This document shows positions 1-9,277 of a stretch of DNA of 64,000 nt, one piece after another. Both the position numbers and the translations under genes were made by a program. The notes under the pieces are model-generated. The model saw only the letters and a list, made by a program, of their open reading frames with translations. It had not been told where the DNA came from and did no database searches. The number at the start of each line of letters is the position of its first letter. Position 1 is the first letter of the stretch. This DNA comes from Saprospiraceae bacterium (GTDB taxonomy: Bacteria; Bacteroidota; Bacteroidia; Chitinophagales; Saprospiraceae), in the NCBI GenBank assembly GCA_016714785.1, contig JADKCC010000022.1:1-64000 (forward strand), in the 5' to 3' direction.

Positions 1-964
1 CAATGAGTTTTTGCCTTGTGATATTATCATAACTATCTAATAGGTTATTAGCCAAAACTTCTATCTGTTTGCTCGTCTTAAGATGCTGTGTATCTATGAG
101 TTCCCTAATTTCTGTTCGGAATTTTACATCTACTTCATATTGTTTGATCCTATTTTCCATACTTTCGTCCAATTTTGCTGAGATTGTCAGCAATGTATTG
201 ACATTGTTTTGAAACTTTAATTCAGGAGCTTTCCCACCTGTGATATTATTTTGAATGTAAGCACGTATATCATTAAAGCCAGAGATATCATGAAAGTCGG
301 CCATTTCTAATTTTGCAGAAACCGCAAATACCTTTGGATCTTCTATACCTTTTTGTTTTGCATGGGCTACTACGCCATCAAAGTTTATCTTTAAGTCGGT
401 TTCAGGAAGCAGGTCTTTTTGTTGTAATACAAAAATTATTTTGCGATGCCACTCTGCATTGATATAGTCGAAAAACTCCCAAGATGATTGTCTATATGGA
501 TTTTTAGCTTCGAAAACGAAAACGATGAGATCAGAATAGGGGATGAATCGTTCAGTTATTTCTTGATGATGTGCCACAATGGTATTTGTACCAGGAGTAT
601 CTACTATCGCAATTTCTTTTAATATTTCTACAGGCTGATGTATCTTTTTGAGATAAGGATTGATAGTTTCTACCCATTCGGTCTCACCATACACTATTTG
701 CTGTATGGTGTCTGTCATAGGCATAGGAGCTACTTTACAGATCTCTTTGTCTGTATCTAATAGCGCATTGATAAAACTACTTTTGCCTGCCTTTACTTCG
801 CCTACAATGACAAAGGTGAAAGGTGCTTCAAGTTGGTTTCTTAGTTCACCCAATGTTAATTCTAATTTTTCGTGGCCTATTTCTTTGGTGATATCTATCA
901 ATTTATCGACCGAAATGGCCAATTTAGTAATGTTATCGTTCAATATTTGGTGGGTTGATTGCAT
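1..964 (-). CDS. Dynamin-family GTPase (C-terminus beyond window)
   Basis: I translated this from the minus strand, from the ATG at 964 to the left edge, with no stop in 321 codons. Residues 55-62 read GEVKAGKS, a P-loop (G1), and a DTPG G3 motif follows in IAIVDTPGTNTI. A segment resembling the VFVFEAKNP strand and a FVLQQKDLL segment (G4-like NKxD position, here QKD) follow. This is the dynamin_N pattern of large membrane-remodelling GTPases. The protein is incomplete; dynamin-like proteins usually continue with a long helical stalk, and the visible part after about residue 220 is indeed helical. No signal peptide, so cytoplasmic and probably membrane-associated. It starts 14 bp after the end of the WbqC-family gene on the same strand, so the two are probably co-transcribed. 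The exact membrane process is unknown. Confidence 0.85.
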   Translation of the reverse strand, partial: MQSTHQILNDNITKLAISVDKLIDITKEIGHEKLELTLGELRNQLEAPFTFVIVGEVKAGKSSFINALLDTDKEICKVAPMPMTDTIQQIVYGETEWVETINPYLKKIHQPVEILKEIAIVDTPGTNTIVAHHQEITERFIPYSDLIVFVFEAKNPYRQSSWEFFDYINAEWHRKIIFVLQQKDLLPETDLKINFDGVVAHAKQKGIEDPKVFAVSAKLEMADFHDISGFNDIRAYIQNNITGGKAPELKFQNNVNTLLTISAKLDESMENRIKQYEVDVKFRTEIRELIDTQHLKTSKQIEVLANNLLDSYDNITRQKLI

Positions 965-978
965 AAGTGTGATTATTT

Positions 979-1614
979 TTATGTGGCGGAAATCATCTTT
1001 TTTAAAACCTGCGATGCTTCCGGTCCTGTGCAAAATAAAAGGTCTAAGATACTCAAATTAGTGACGAAATCAAATTTATCATCCCAAACTTGCGTATATT
1101 TTATAATATTATAGGGTTTCGTTACTTTAGAATTTCGTAAATCTAATATCGATAGATCATTAATATATACCGTTTCATCCTTTTTTACAAATTCGTTTGT
1201 AAAGTTTAAATCTAAATCAAGTTTTATTTTCTTCAGGCACCATGTTGTAGTTTGAACATTTAAGTCAAAGAGATAATTAGGTTTCTTGGACAGCATTTTT
1301 TCTAATTCAGGGAAATAATATTCAAAATAGGGGCTTTTTCCATAAGCAGACCTAATGGTATGTAAGTGATTTTCTGTCCAGTTTTCGTCATAAGATATTT
1401 TTACATCTGTGATGGCTTGTTGGTTGTTTTTTCCTTTTGCGAGGGGAATGCTAAGCGTGACAACACCATTGGTAGTCAAAATAGTATATCGATTACGAAA
1501 GGAACGCTTTTGATAAGTTTCATATTTTTCAAATTTTAATTGATTGGCATGGATGTATTGACAATAATGACTTATTGGTCCAAATATTTGTGCTTCTTGA
1601 ATGATAGATTTCAT
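979..1614 (-). CDS. WbqC-like family protein
   Basis: A 211-residue protein. The N-terminus (QIFGPISHYCQYIHA), the R-S-F-R-N-R-Y block around residues 36-42, the SIPLAKGKNN loop and the NHLHTIRSAYGKSPYFEYYFPEL block are hallmarks of the WbqC-like family (PF08889), known from polysaccharide gene clusters and as a single-copy protein of many Bacteroidota. Its biochemical activity is not established. Cytoplasmic, no membrane segment. Bacteroidota often place it downstream of signal peptidase genes; here it instead leads a short operon into the dynamin-like GTPase. The start at 1614 is fixed by a promoter element only 4 bp upstream, which implies a leaderless mRNA. Confidence 0.85.
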   Translation of the reverse strand: MKSIIQEAQIFGPISHYCQYIHANQLKFEKYETYQKRSFRNRYTILTTNGVVTLSIPLAKGKNNQQAITDVKISYDENWTENHLHTIRSAYGKSPYFEYYFPELEKMLSKKPNYLFDLNVQTTTWCLKKIKLDLDLNFTNEFVKKDETVYINDLSILDLRNSKVTKPYNIIKYTQVWDDKFDFVTNLSILDLLFCTGPEASQVLKKMISAT

Positions 1615-1618
1615 ACCG

Positions 1619-1626
1619 CAAATGTA
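1619..1626 (-). promoter_or_regulatory. TACATTTG promoter (-7 element), leaderless
   Basis: On the minus strand TACATTTG is followed by CGGT and the ATG of the WbqC-family gene. The Bacteroidota sigma-A -7 consensus is TAnnTTTG with transcription starting a few bases downstream, so the mRNA would begin at or next to the start codon. No clear -33 TTG is visible. Confidence 0.6.
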
Positions 1627-1778
1627 GTGAATTTAATAATAGGTGGAATTAAAATTCTCGTTAGTGTGCGTAATATTTTATTCCTATTGGAGTTATTGCA
1701 TTGACTTTTTTCTTACTAAGATTATTTACTTTCTCCAATAAAAAAAGAGATAACTGATACTAGTTAAGGTGTTTTAAA

Positions 1779-3236
1779 TTAGTGTTTTACGATTTTTTTA
1801 AGTACGCCTCCCGATGATTCTTTGATGGCACTTACAAAAATAAATGCTTTAGGGTCTATGTTATGTACCACATTCTTCAATCGGCGTAACTCTAATCTTG
1901 TGATGACTGTAAAAATGAGATCACAAGGTGTATGTACATCAAAATTGCCAGGGAGATATCCTCTTTCACCTTTATAAATGGTAATGCCTCTTCCCAATTT
2001 TTCAACTAAATGGTATTTTATTTCATCACTTAAACTTGATACTATGGTAACTCCTGAATATGCTTGAATGCCTTCCACAACATAATCAATAGTGCGGGTA
2101 GCACAAAAATATGTAAGAATAGAATACAGCGCAGTTTCAATACCAAAGTTAATTGCCGCGATGCTAAAAATGATAATATTTATACCTAATATGATTTCTG
2201 TTATACTGAATGATGTTTTCTTGAGTGTATAAAGCGCCAAAACTTCAATTCCATCTAATGCCGAACCTGCACGCATGATAAGTCCTACTCCCAAGCCCAA
2301 GAACACTCCGCCAAATATTGAAATCAGCAATTTATCAGAAGTCAATGCAATAGTCGGCATTAATACCAAACATATTCCTAACAAAACTACACTGCCAAAC
2401 ATTTTAAGTGAAAATGATTGTCCAATGGAAAAATAACTTATAATTACAAAAGGAATATTAAATAAAATGATCACATAAGCTAAATTTATATGGTATATTT
2501 CATGAAATAGTAGCGACATCCCTGTGACACCACCATCAAAAAAGTGATTAGGCACTAAAAACCCTTTTAATGCAAACGCTGATAATAGTACTCCAACAAT
2601 ATTGATAAAAGAGTCTGACATGAAGGCTGATATATTCCTATTATTTGCTGTTTGGGTCTTAAATTTTGATTTCAATTCATGAATGGTCTTCTTTTTATTA
2701 GTATCGCATTCATTCCTAGCCGTTTGTGTATAAAAAGTATGCTTCTCTAAAAAGTGTAGCTGCTTTTCTGCCCATTGTCTATCATCTAATGTTATTCCCA
2801 AGTTATTAAATTCTAGTAGTAGTTTTTTAGACCTTTCTGTATAATGAGAGGTACCCAAATAAAAGAGATCAGCATCACATAAGATGCGCGCAAGCTTATT
2901 GGATGGATTTTGAGGTATTTTAGTGGACAAAATCAATGCACAAATTGATGCAATATCTTCCTCAGTATAGTTGAAATTAGGCAAATGTTTTTTTGCTAAT
3001 GCACAGGAATGGTCTTCATGATTTTCAGCATCCACTAAAAAACCAGTATCGTGAAATAATGCGGCTGTCTTAAGTAGTTTTATATCATGTTCGGACATAA
3101 CATCTTCAGCCATGGCCAAGTGCTCCGCAGATGATATTACACTAATAGTATGTTCGGCATTATGATAGGTGTACAATGGAGATAAATCCTTTTCTAATTT
3201 CGGAAGTATGAAGTTATAAACTTGATTATATTGCAT
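1779..3236 (-). CDS. HD-domain phosphohydrolase fused to YitT-family membrane protein
   Basis: A 485-residue two-part protein. Residues 1 to about 190 are an HD domain: H25/H29, the H62-D63 doublet (LFHDTGF) and a CDADLFYLG segment match the HD metal-dependent phosphohydrolase pattern. After a polar linker (about 185-205), residues 205-400 contain five or six hydrophobic helices with the YitT motifs FFDGGVTGMSLL and GSALDGIEVLALY. The C-terminal 90 residues (GVTIVSSLSDEIKYHLVEKLGRG, then GERGYLPG and ITRLELRRLKNVV) are the cytoplasmic DUF2179 domain. YitT proteins are normally about 280 residues and stand alone; their transported substrate is unknown. The HD part presumably hydrolyses a nucleotide or phosphate ester in the cytoplasm. 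Fusion suggests HD activity is coupled to, or senses, the membrane part, which is inference. Confidence 0.85.
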   Translation of the reverse strand: MQYNQVYNFILPKLEKDLSPLYTYHNAEHTISVISSAEHLAMAEDVMSEHDIKLLKTAALFHDTGFLVDAENHEDHSCALAKKHLPNFNYTEEDIASICALILSTKIPQNPSNKLARILCDADLFYLGTSHYTERSKKLLLEFNNLGITLDDRQWAEKQLHFLEKHTFYTQTARNECDTNKKKTIHELKSKFKTQTANNRNISAFMSDSFINIVGVLLSAFALKGFLVPNHFFDGGVTGMSLLFHEIYHINLAYVIILFNIPFVIISYFSIGQSFSLKMFGSVVLLGICLVLMPTIALTSDKLLISIFGGVFLGLGVGLIMRAGSALDGIEVLALYTLKKTSFSITEIILGINIIIFSIAAINFGIETALYSILTYFCATRTIDYVVEGIQAYSGVTIVSSLSDEIKYHLVEKLGRGITIYKGERGYLPGNFDVHTPCDLIFTVITRLELRRLKNVVHNIDPKAFIFVSAIKESSGGVLKKIVKH

Positions 3237-3702
3237 AACTAATTATGTGTTCTTTAATGGATTTATTGCTTAAAATTGCCTCGATATATCTCGAACCTAA
3301 GATATTTTGGTCTAAAATGTAAGTTTGTAAGTAAAAATAATTTCAGACCAAAAGAAGTAAACCACTCTATGGTGTTTTACAAACTAACATTGGCTTGAAA
3401 TATTACTATAGCCATGAAATGAATAATTTCGACTGATATTACATACATAAAACAAATATACTGCAATATTACACAAAAATAAAATTATTGTATAAAAATA
3501 GTAGTATTATTTGGTTTTATAAAATGTATGGGTCTTCATGATGAAAAACTATTCCATTTCCATCATGTATTTAAGTCTTAGGTAAACAACATGATGCTAT
3601 ACTAGACATTGTCCCGTGCACATCACATAAAGAATTTCAAGTTTATTAGGTGAATTGGTTCAATTGTTATAATTTCGTACCTACAAAACAATATGAATGC
3701 AA
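3237..3702. other. Divergent intergenic region with structured leader
   Basis: No gene is visible between the HD-YitT start and the amidohydrolase start. It holds a minus-strand promoter (3453-3460) and, downstream of it, a set of inverted repeats within the predicted 210-nt leader: TTTTGGTCT at 3305-3313 with AGACCAAAA at 3345-3353, AGTTTGTAA near 3322-3330 with TTACAAACT near 3376-3384, and a small hairpin around 3357-3380. The right half (3461-3690) is AT-rich with nothing else I can name. Confidence 0.5.
3453..3460 (-). promoter_or_regulatory. TATATTTG promoter for the HD-YitT gene
   Basis: Minus-strand TATATTTG matches TAnnTTTG exactly. It lies about 215 bp upstream of the ATG at 3236, which would give an unusually long 5' leader containing inverted repeats. 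A CAAA on the plus strand at 3474 is somewhat too close to be an ideal -33 element. Confidence 0.4.
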
Positions 3703-5400
3703 ATGAAATATATATTTTTCTTTGTTTTTGCTATGATTTACCTTGGTTGCAAAGAAGATGTAGCGTATGATATGGTTATCAAAAATGCTAACATATATGC
3801 AGTAGATACTACTTATGCTGGGGATGCCATAGCAATACTCGATGGTCGAATTATCAAAATAGCAAAATGGGAAGAATTTTCTGATAATATCACAGAAGGA
3901 GTAGAAGTACTGGATGCCGAAGGTAATTTTGTCATGCCAGGATTTATAGAAGGTCATGGCCATTATTCTGGTTTGGGGTATAGTTTGATTAATCTCAATT
4001 TTTTAACATCAAAAAGCTGGGAAGATATAGTCAGTAAAGTAGCAAAAAGAAGTAAAGAAGTTGAACCAGGAGATTGGATCATAGGCCGCGGATGGCATCA
4101 AGAAAAATGGGATAGTATCCCAACACAAAACATCTACAATTATCCGTATCATTATAGTCTCAGTGAAGTTTCTTCTCAAAATCCTGTAATGTTATATCAT
4201 GCTTCTGGGCATTCGCTTTACGCCAATAAAAAGGCAATGGACCTAGTAGGCATTACCAAAGAAACACCTAATCCTGTAGGAGGTGAAATAGTAAGAAATA
4301 AGGATGGAGAGGCTATAGGTGTTTTTGAAGAGAGAGCTATGGGTATGTTTGGTAAAAAATACGATGAATACATAGCGTCATTAGATCAGCAAAAACTTGA
4401 TTCTATATGGTACAGTGCCATCACAAAAGCAGAGACAGAATGCTTGAGCAAAGGCATTACGTCGTTTCAAGATGCGGGTAGTACTTTTGATGAGTTAAAC
4501 AGATATGAAAAACTGGCTTTGAATGGTCAAATGTCAGTCAGACTATGGGCAATGGCAAGACATAGTGCACAAGAATTGGAAGGTAAAGTTGGGAAATATA
4601 AAAAAGTAAACATTGGCAATAATTTTTATACTTGCAATGCGATAAAATCTGAAGTGGATGGTGCGCTAGGTGCTTTTGGCGCTTGGTTATTAGATGCCTA
4701 TAGCGACAAACCTGGATTCAAAGGTCAAAATACCACCGATATTTATGATGTTAAAAAGATTGCAGATATGGCTATAGCCAATGATATGCAGTTTTGCGTC
4801 CATGCTATTGGTGATAGAGCCAATAGGGTAGTGTTGGATGTTTTTGAAGGTGTGATGAGCCAACATCCAGAAAAAAAAGACTGGAGATGGCGTATTGAAC
4901 ATGCACAACATCTCAATACCAACGATATCCCAAGATTTGCAAAAAACAAAATTATAGCATCTATGCAGGGCATTCATTGTACATCTGATGCTCCTTTTGT
5001 AGTCAAAAGGCTCGGTGAAAACAGAGCGCGCACAGGGGCTTACGCCTGGAGATCATTATTGGATAAAGGTGTCATAGTAGCCAATGGTACTGATGCGCCT
5101 GTAGAAGATGTAGATCCCATCAAGAATTTTTATGCATCGGTAACTCGAAAACGAGAAGATTCGGGGCTTATATTTTATCCTGAACAAGCCATGACTAGAG
5201 AGGAGGCCATTTATTCATACACTTTGGGCAATGCGTATGCTGCATTTGAAGAAAACCTAAAAGGCTCTTTGCGACCTGGAAAATTGGCAGATATCGTCAT
5301 CCTATCCCAAGATTTGGTCAAATGCACAGATAATGCAATATTAAAAACCAAGGTACTTTACACCATTTCTGATGGAAAGGTAAAGTACAAAGGAATGTAG
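3703..5400 (+). CDS. Lipoprotein amidohydrolase, YtcJ/Amidohydro_3 type
   Basis: About 565 residues. The N-terminus is a lipoprotein signal (KYIFFFVFAMIYLGC then KED), so the mature enzyme is probably membrane-anchored in the envelope; I prefer the second ATG (3703) to the first (3697) because it starts directly at the signal peptide. The metallo-amidohydrolase pattern follows: DAEGNFVMPGFIEGHGHYSG (HxH-type metal site), GALGAFGAWLLDAYSDKPG, FCVHAIGDRANRVVLD, WRIEHAQHL and a terminal NGTDAPVEDVDP (catalytic Asp). This is the Amidohydro_3/YtcJ family; the substrate cannot be deduced from sequence. Transcribed alone, convergent with the MscS gene. Confidence 0.88.
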   Translation: MKYIFFFVFAMIYLGCKEDVAYDMVIKNANIYAVDTTYAGDAIAILDGRIIKIAKWEEFSDNITEGVEVLDAEGNFVMPGFIEGHGHYSGLGYSLINLNFLTSKSWEDIVSKVAKRSKEVEPGDWIIGRGWHQEKWDSIPTQNIYNYPYHYSLSEVSSQNPVMLYHASGHSLYANKKAMDLVGITKETPNPVGGEIVRNKDGEAIGVFEERAMGMFGKKYDEYIASLDQQKLDSIWYSAITKAETECLSKGITSFQDAGSTFDELNRYEKLALNGQMSVRLWAMARHSAQELEGKVGKYKKVNIGNNFYTCNAIKSEVDGALGAFGAWLLDAYSDKPGFKGQNTTDIYDVKKIADMAIANDMQFCVHAIGDRANRVVLDVFEGVMSQHPEKKDWRWRIEHAQHLNTNDIPRFAKNKIIASMQGIHCTSDAPFVVKRLGENRARTGAYAWRSLLDKGVIVANGTDAPVEDVDPIKNFYASVTRKREDSGLIFYPEQAMTREEAIYSYTLGNAYAAFEENLKGSLRPGKLADIVILSQDLVKCTDNAILKTKVLYTISDGKVKYKGM

Positions 5401-5518
5401 TTTTAATTGAAAATTGTAATATTGGTTGTTTGTATTTATTTGAATAGCCATAATATCTTAATTTCTATAGGCGCAGCGTATGCATAGCACAATAGTATCT
5501 TAAACTGAATTAAAATTA

Positions 5519-5556
5519 CAATTGCCTACCCAGTCTTAATGTTGAGTAGGCAATTG
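5519..5556. terminator. Inverted repeat between convergent genes
   Basis: A perfect 11-bp inverted repeat (CAATTGCCTAC at 5519-5529, GTAGGCAATTG at 5546-5556, 16-nt loop) sits between the converging amidohydrolase and MscS genes. There is no long T-run on the plus side; on the minus strand an AT-rich TGTAATTTTAATT follows. Probably a terminator mainly for the MscS gene. Confidence 0.6.
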
Positions 5557-5574
5557 ACATTTCATTGAGAAGAA

Positions 5575-6408
5575 TTATTTATTGATCACAACTCTGTGAG
5601 GTACAGGACCTTCTATTTGGTTAGCATCAAAGGCATCCTTAACTAGTTCCAATGTTCCAAAATAAACATCCCAATAATCTTGTTGAGCACAATATGGTCT
5701 TAATGCTAGCGTGGTCATGCCATCGCCAATTTTTAATACTGAAACTTCTGGCGCTGGAGTCGATAGCACTTTTGGGTGTTGCAACATGGCTGCTATGGCT
5801 ATTTTTCTGGCAGCTTCTATATCTTGGTCAAGTGCTATGGCCATATTCATATCTACTCGCAGATTGCCGTGGGTCGTATAATTTACTATAGTACCTGTTG
5901 ATACTGCACCATTAGCTAGTATGATGGTTTTATTTTCAGGAGTGAGCAAAAAGGTATTAAATATACCCAAGTCAGTTACGGTACCTGTGTGTCCTTGGGT
6001 TTCTATAAGGTCGCCTACTTTAAATGGTCTGAAAAGCAACATCATAATACCTCCAGCAAAATTACCCAAAGTGCCATTTAGTGCTGCGCCTACACCTACA
6101 GCCAGACCAGCCAAAATCGCAGCAAAGGAAGTTAAATTGACACCCAACATCCCAAATACAGACAATAATAATAAAATATTGAGCATTACTTTGAGAAAAG
6201 AAATCAAAAAACTTTGTAATGACACATCTATTTTTTTTACGGAAAGCATCTTTGAAAAAATATTGCCAATCCATTTGATAATCATACTCCCTATCAGATA
6301 GACCAAAACGGCACCTGCCAGTTTTGGCATATAATCCATTGCTATTTGAGTAATGTGCGTAACAAAATCTACAGAAGTGGTAATTGGGGCATTGACTTGA
6401 AGATTCAT
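5575..6408 (-). CDS. mscS: MscS-family mechanosensitive channel
   Basis: 277 residues, the size of the small MscS/YggB channel. A first hydrophobic helix (about 28-48, MPKLAGAVLVYLIGSMIIKW), a second (about 68-85) and the glycine/alanine-rich pore helix (AAILAGLAVGVGAALNGTLGNFAGG) are all visible. The beta domain follows with LLFRPFKVGDLIETQGHTGTV and FNTFLLTPENKTIILANG, then the alpha-beta C-terminal domain. The protein opens under membrane tension and releases solutes after hypo-osmotic shock. Single gene, convergent with the amidohydrolase. The start is the ATG next to an A/T-rich purine tract at 6409-6420. Confidence 0.93.
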   Translation of the reverse strand: MNLQVNAPITTSVDFVTHITQIAMDYMPKLAGAVLVYLIGSMIIKWIGNIFSKMLSVKKIDVSLQSFLISFLKVMLNILLLLSVFGMLGVNLTSFAAILAGLAVGVGAALNGTLGNFAGGIMMLLFRPFKVGDLIETQGHTGTVTDLGIFNTFLLTPENKTIILANGAVSTGTIVNYTTHGNLRVDMNMAIALDQDIEAARKIAIAAMLQHPKVLSTPAPEVSVLKIGDGMTTLALRPYCAQQDYWDVYFGTLELVKDAFDANQIEGPVPHRVVINK

Positions 6409-6653
6409 TTTTTTTTCTTTTTAAGATTTGAAATTAATGATTGCTTTGTAAATTAGAGACTATTTATTTGAACAATAGTCACATTTTTATTTGCCAATAG
6501 CCTATAATTATTATCGTAAAAAATATCTTTAGTAAAAAAAATAAAACTCATTCTTTAGCACCTTGGTATAGTAACTTGGGCATTTCGTCTTTCAAATTGT
6601 AGTTGTTACGCTAAAACTACTTAACAAATCACAATAAAATCCATTATTAGATA

Positions 6654-6661
6654 TATCTTTG
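6654..6661 (+). promoter_or_regulatory. TATCTTTG promoter for lepB
   Basis: TATCTTTG fits TAnnTTTG and ends 22 bp before the GTG start of signal peptidase I. No good -33 TTG is visible at the expected distance. Confidence 0.5.
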
Positions 6662-6683
6662 CATCATCATAAAAAAATCGCAA

Positions 6684-8306
6684 GTGAGTATATTAATATT
6701 TCTAATTGTTTCTTATATTTTATTGAGCGTAAGCTTATATATGTTGTTTCCAAAAGCAGGTGTTGATGCGGTAAAGGGATTGATTCCTGGTGTCAATTTT
6801 GTAGAATGGTGCAAGATAATTGGGCAGAAACCCAGTCACGCATTATGGTTACTTTTCCCCATTGTCAATTTATTTATTTTTGCTGGTATGGCAGTGGATA
6901 TGGTCAGGTCTTTCGGAAAGTTGGCTTTCAAGCATTCGGCAGCAGCTGTCATTTATGCACCCGCTGCATTTTTTAAGATTGCAACCAATACCAATGATAA
7001 ATATGCAGGGCCCACATTGCAGAAAGAGGCAGCATATGCACAAAGTTTGGAAGAGGCAAAAGCTTCTGGTGATGCTTACAAATTAAAAAATCTGGATGAG
7101 AAAAATCCATACAAGAAAACAGTGGCTCGTGAATGGGTAGAATCCATCGTATTTGCAGTATTTGCTGCTTCTTTTATACGTATGTTTTTGATAGAAGCTT
7201 ATGTGATTCCGACACCATCGATGGAAGGTTCGCTCAATGTAGGAGACTTTTTGTTTGTGTCAAAAGCGCATTATGGAATTCGTACTCCGATGACTGTAGC
7301 TATGTTGCCGCTCTTGCATAATCAAATTCCCATCATCAATAAAGAATCTTATCTTAATAGTCCAAGTTTACCATACAAAAGACTCCCAGCCATTGAGAAG
7401 ATAGAAGCTGGCAAACCTATAGTATTTAACTGGCCTGTTGGAGATAGTGTGTATATTACTAGCTCAAGATCATATTTTGTTAGCCAAATAGCACGCCAAC
7501 CTGAATATATGGACAGTGATAGAGAGTTGGTACAAAAAGTAAAAAATAAGGACTATGTCGTAAGACCGATAGATAAAAAAGATCACTACATCAAGCGTTG
7601 TGTAGCAGGTCCAGGTGATAGTTTGCAGATCATTGATAAACAATTATTTCTTAATGGGAAAGCAGTAAAAAATCCTAAAAATTTACAATATTTGTATCAA
7701 ATTCAGCTCCCACCAAATGTAAGTGTAAATAGTAAAAAACTAGATGAATGGGGCATCGATTATGGTGACAATGCCTTAGGTAGTAAAGATTTATTTGTCA
7801 ATGGTCAAGGCATTCTTTTCATAGATGGAGATCAGGTAGAGAAGTTAAAAGCTTTAGACCCAAATGTAATTATCCAACCTTATCCTCAACAAAGCGAGCC
7901 GTTGAAGTTGTTTCCTTTTGATACTATAGTAGGTTCTCAAAACTGGTCTGTGGACAATTATGGTCCAATCTGGATACCAAAAGCCGGCGCAACTACACCA
8001 TTGACATTGATAAATCTCCCTTTTTATCGTAGGGTGATAGAAGTATATGAACACAATAAATTGGAAGTAAAGGGGCAGGATATTATGATCAATGGTCAAA
8101 AAGCCACCACTTATACTTTTAAACAAGATTATTATTGGGCGATGGGAGACAATAGGCATAATTCAGAAGACTCTCGTGCATGGGGATATGTACCTCACGA
8201 TCACATCGTAGGAAAACCTTTGTTTATATGGTTTTCTACCAAGGAAGGAAGTATTGGTAATGGTATAAATTGGGATAGGATATTTACTTCAGCGAGTAAA
8301 GAGTAG
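6684..8306 (+). CDS. lepB: Signal peptidase I
   Basis: 540 residues with a GTG start. It has an N-terminal two-helix membrane region (about 1-80) typical of Bacteroidota leader peptidases, a further membrane anchor (about 150-170) and the S26 catalytic boxes: TPSMEGSL with Ser179 as nucleophile, DHYIKRCVAGPGD with Lys304 as general base, and MGDNRHNSEDSRAWG near the C-terminus. It removes Sec signal peptides on the outer face of the inner membrane. The protein is much longer than E. coli LepB (324), with the added length at the N-terminus and between the Ser and Lys boxes, as is usual in this phylum. The GTG start is chosen because it begins the first membrane helix and lies just after a promoter. 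Confidence 0.95.
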   Translation: MSILIFLIVSYILLSVSLYMLFPKAGVDAVKGLIPGVNFVEWCKIIGQKPSHALWLLFPIVNLFIFAGMAVDMVRSFGKLAFKHSAAAVIYAPAAFFKIATNTNDKYAGPTLQKEAAYAQSLEEAKASGDAYKLKNLDEKNPYKKTVAREWVESIVFAVFAASFIRMFLIEAYVIPTPSMEGSLNVGDFLFVSKAHYGIRTPMTVAMLPLLHNQIPIINKESYLNSPSLPYKRLPAIEKIEAGKPIVFNWPVGDSVYITSSRSYFVSQIARQPEYMDSDRELVQKVKNKDYVVRPIDKKDHYIKRCVAGPGDSLQIIDKQLFLNGKAVKNPKNLQYLYQIQLPPNVSVNSKKLDEWGIDYGDNALGSKDLFVNGQGILFIDGDQVEKLKALDPNVIIQPYPQQSEPLKLFPFDTIVGSQNWSVDNYGPIWIPKAGATTPLTLINLPFYRRVIEVYEHNKLEVKGQDIMINGQKATTYTFKQDYYWAMGDNRHNSEDSRAWGYVPHDHIVGKPLFIWFSTKEGSIGNGINWDRIFTSASKE

Positions 8307-8376
8307 GGATACTGTAATTTGTGCATCCTTCCATTATTTTTTTTAAATCATGCATTGGCGATAAAATAAATGAAGT

Positions 8377-9255
8377 ATGAAAGCAAGTTGGTGTACATTA
8401 CTAGTCGTTTTACATTTAGTTTTGCTCAAGGCTCAGTTGCCTAAAACGGATGTTTATTTGGCTGATTTTGATAGAATGGCAGACCAACCTGCATTACTTT
8501 CATTACAATATCTCAATGATTTTAATCCAAACGGATACAATAATCAAGCAAAATTTATAAACAAGGATGAACTTTTTCTTACAGTAGCATTAGAAACCCA
8601 ACAAATTACAGATATTTATCATATTGACCTCCGAAAAGTACAATTTTATAAATTTACAGATACAAAATCAATAAGTGAGTTTTCACCAATCTTAGATCCC
8701 ACCCAAAATAGATTGACCACAGTACGTATCGAAAGTGATGGTCAAGATCAAAGTCTTTGGTCATATCCTATTGATAGAAGTGATGCAGGATTTAGGCTCT
8801 TCACACAATTAAAAAATGTCGGATATTATACGTGGATTGATGATGTCCATGTAGCTATGTTTTTAGTAGGTAGTCCCCATAACTTGGCTGTTGGAAATAC
8901 AAAATCAGGGGATGTTGTAATGATAATCGACAATATAGGTAGGTGTCTAAAATCAGATAGTAATGGACTTTTATATTTTGTACATAAAGTAAATCCAACA
9001 TTTTGGGTTTTGAAAACCTATAATATAATGGACAAATCTATCACAAATATATGCCAAATGCCGTCCGACAAGGAGGATTTTGATTTGGTAGGCGATGGTG
9101 GAGTAATAACCGCTGATGGCAGCCAGCTGAAATTTTATGATTCTAAAAAGAATAAAAATTGGATTACTATTGCTGATTTTGTCTTTTTAGGTATAAAAAA
9201 TATCAATAGACCTTCGGTTTTTAATAATCGTGTTGTTTTTATCAATAATAAATAA
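8377..9255 (+). CDS. Secreted WD40-like (PD40) repeat protein
   Basis: 292 residues. A signal peptide (ASWCTLLVVLHLVLLKAQ) is followed by repeats of the TolB/PD40 propeller type: FINKDELFLTVA, SEFSPILDPTQNRLTTVRIESDGQDQSLWSYPI, and similar strands to the end. The LWSYPIDRS segment recalls TolB blades that read a value and print it. I infer a small beta-propeller in the periplasm or outer membrane; no enzymatic motif is visible. Its stop lies 22 bp before the DUF1684 lipoprotein start, so the two are likely co-transcribed. Confidence 0.6.
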   Translation: MKASWCTLLVVLHLVLLKAQLPKTDVYLADFDRMADQPALLSLQYLNDFNPNGYNNQAKFINKDELFLTVALETQQITDIYHIDLRKVQFYKFTDTKSISEFSPILDPTQNRLTTVRIESDGQDQSLWSYPIDRSDAGFRLFTQLKNVGYYTWIDDVHVAMFLVGSPHNLAVGNTKSGDVVMIIDNIGRCLKSDSNGLLYFVHKVNPTFWVLKTYNIMDKSITNICQMPSDKEDFDLVGDGGVITADGSQLKFYDSKKNKNWITIADFVFLGIKNINRPSVFNNRVVFINNK

Positions 9256-9277
9256 GGTTCAATACAAAATAATAGCC

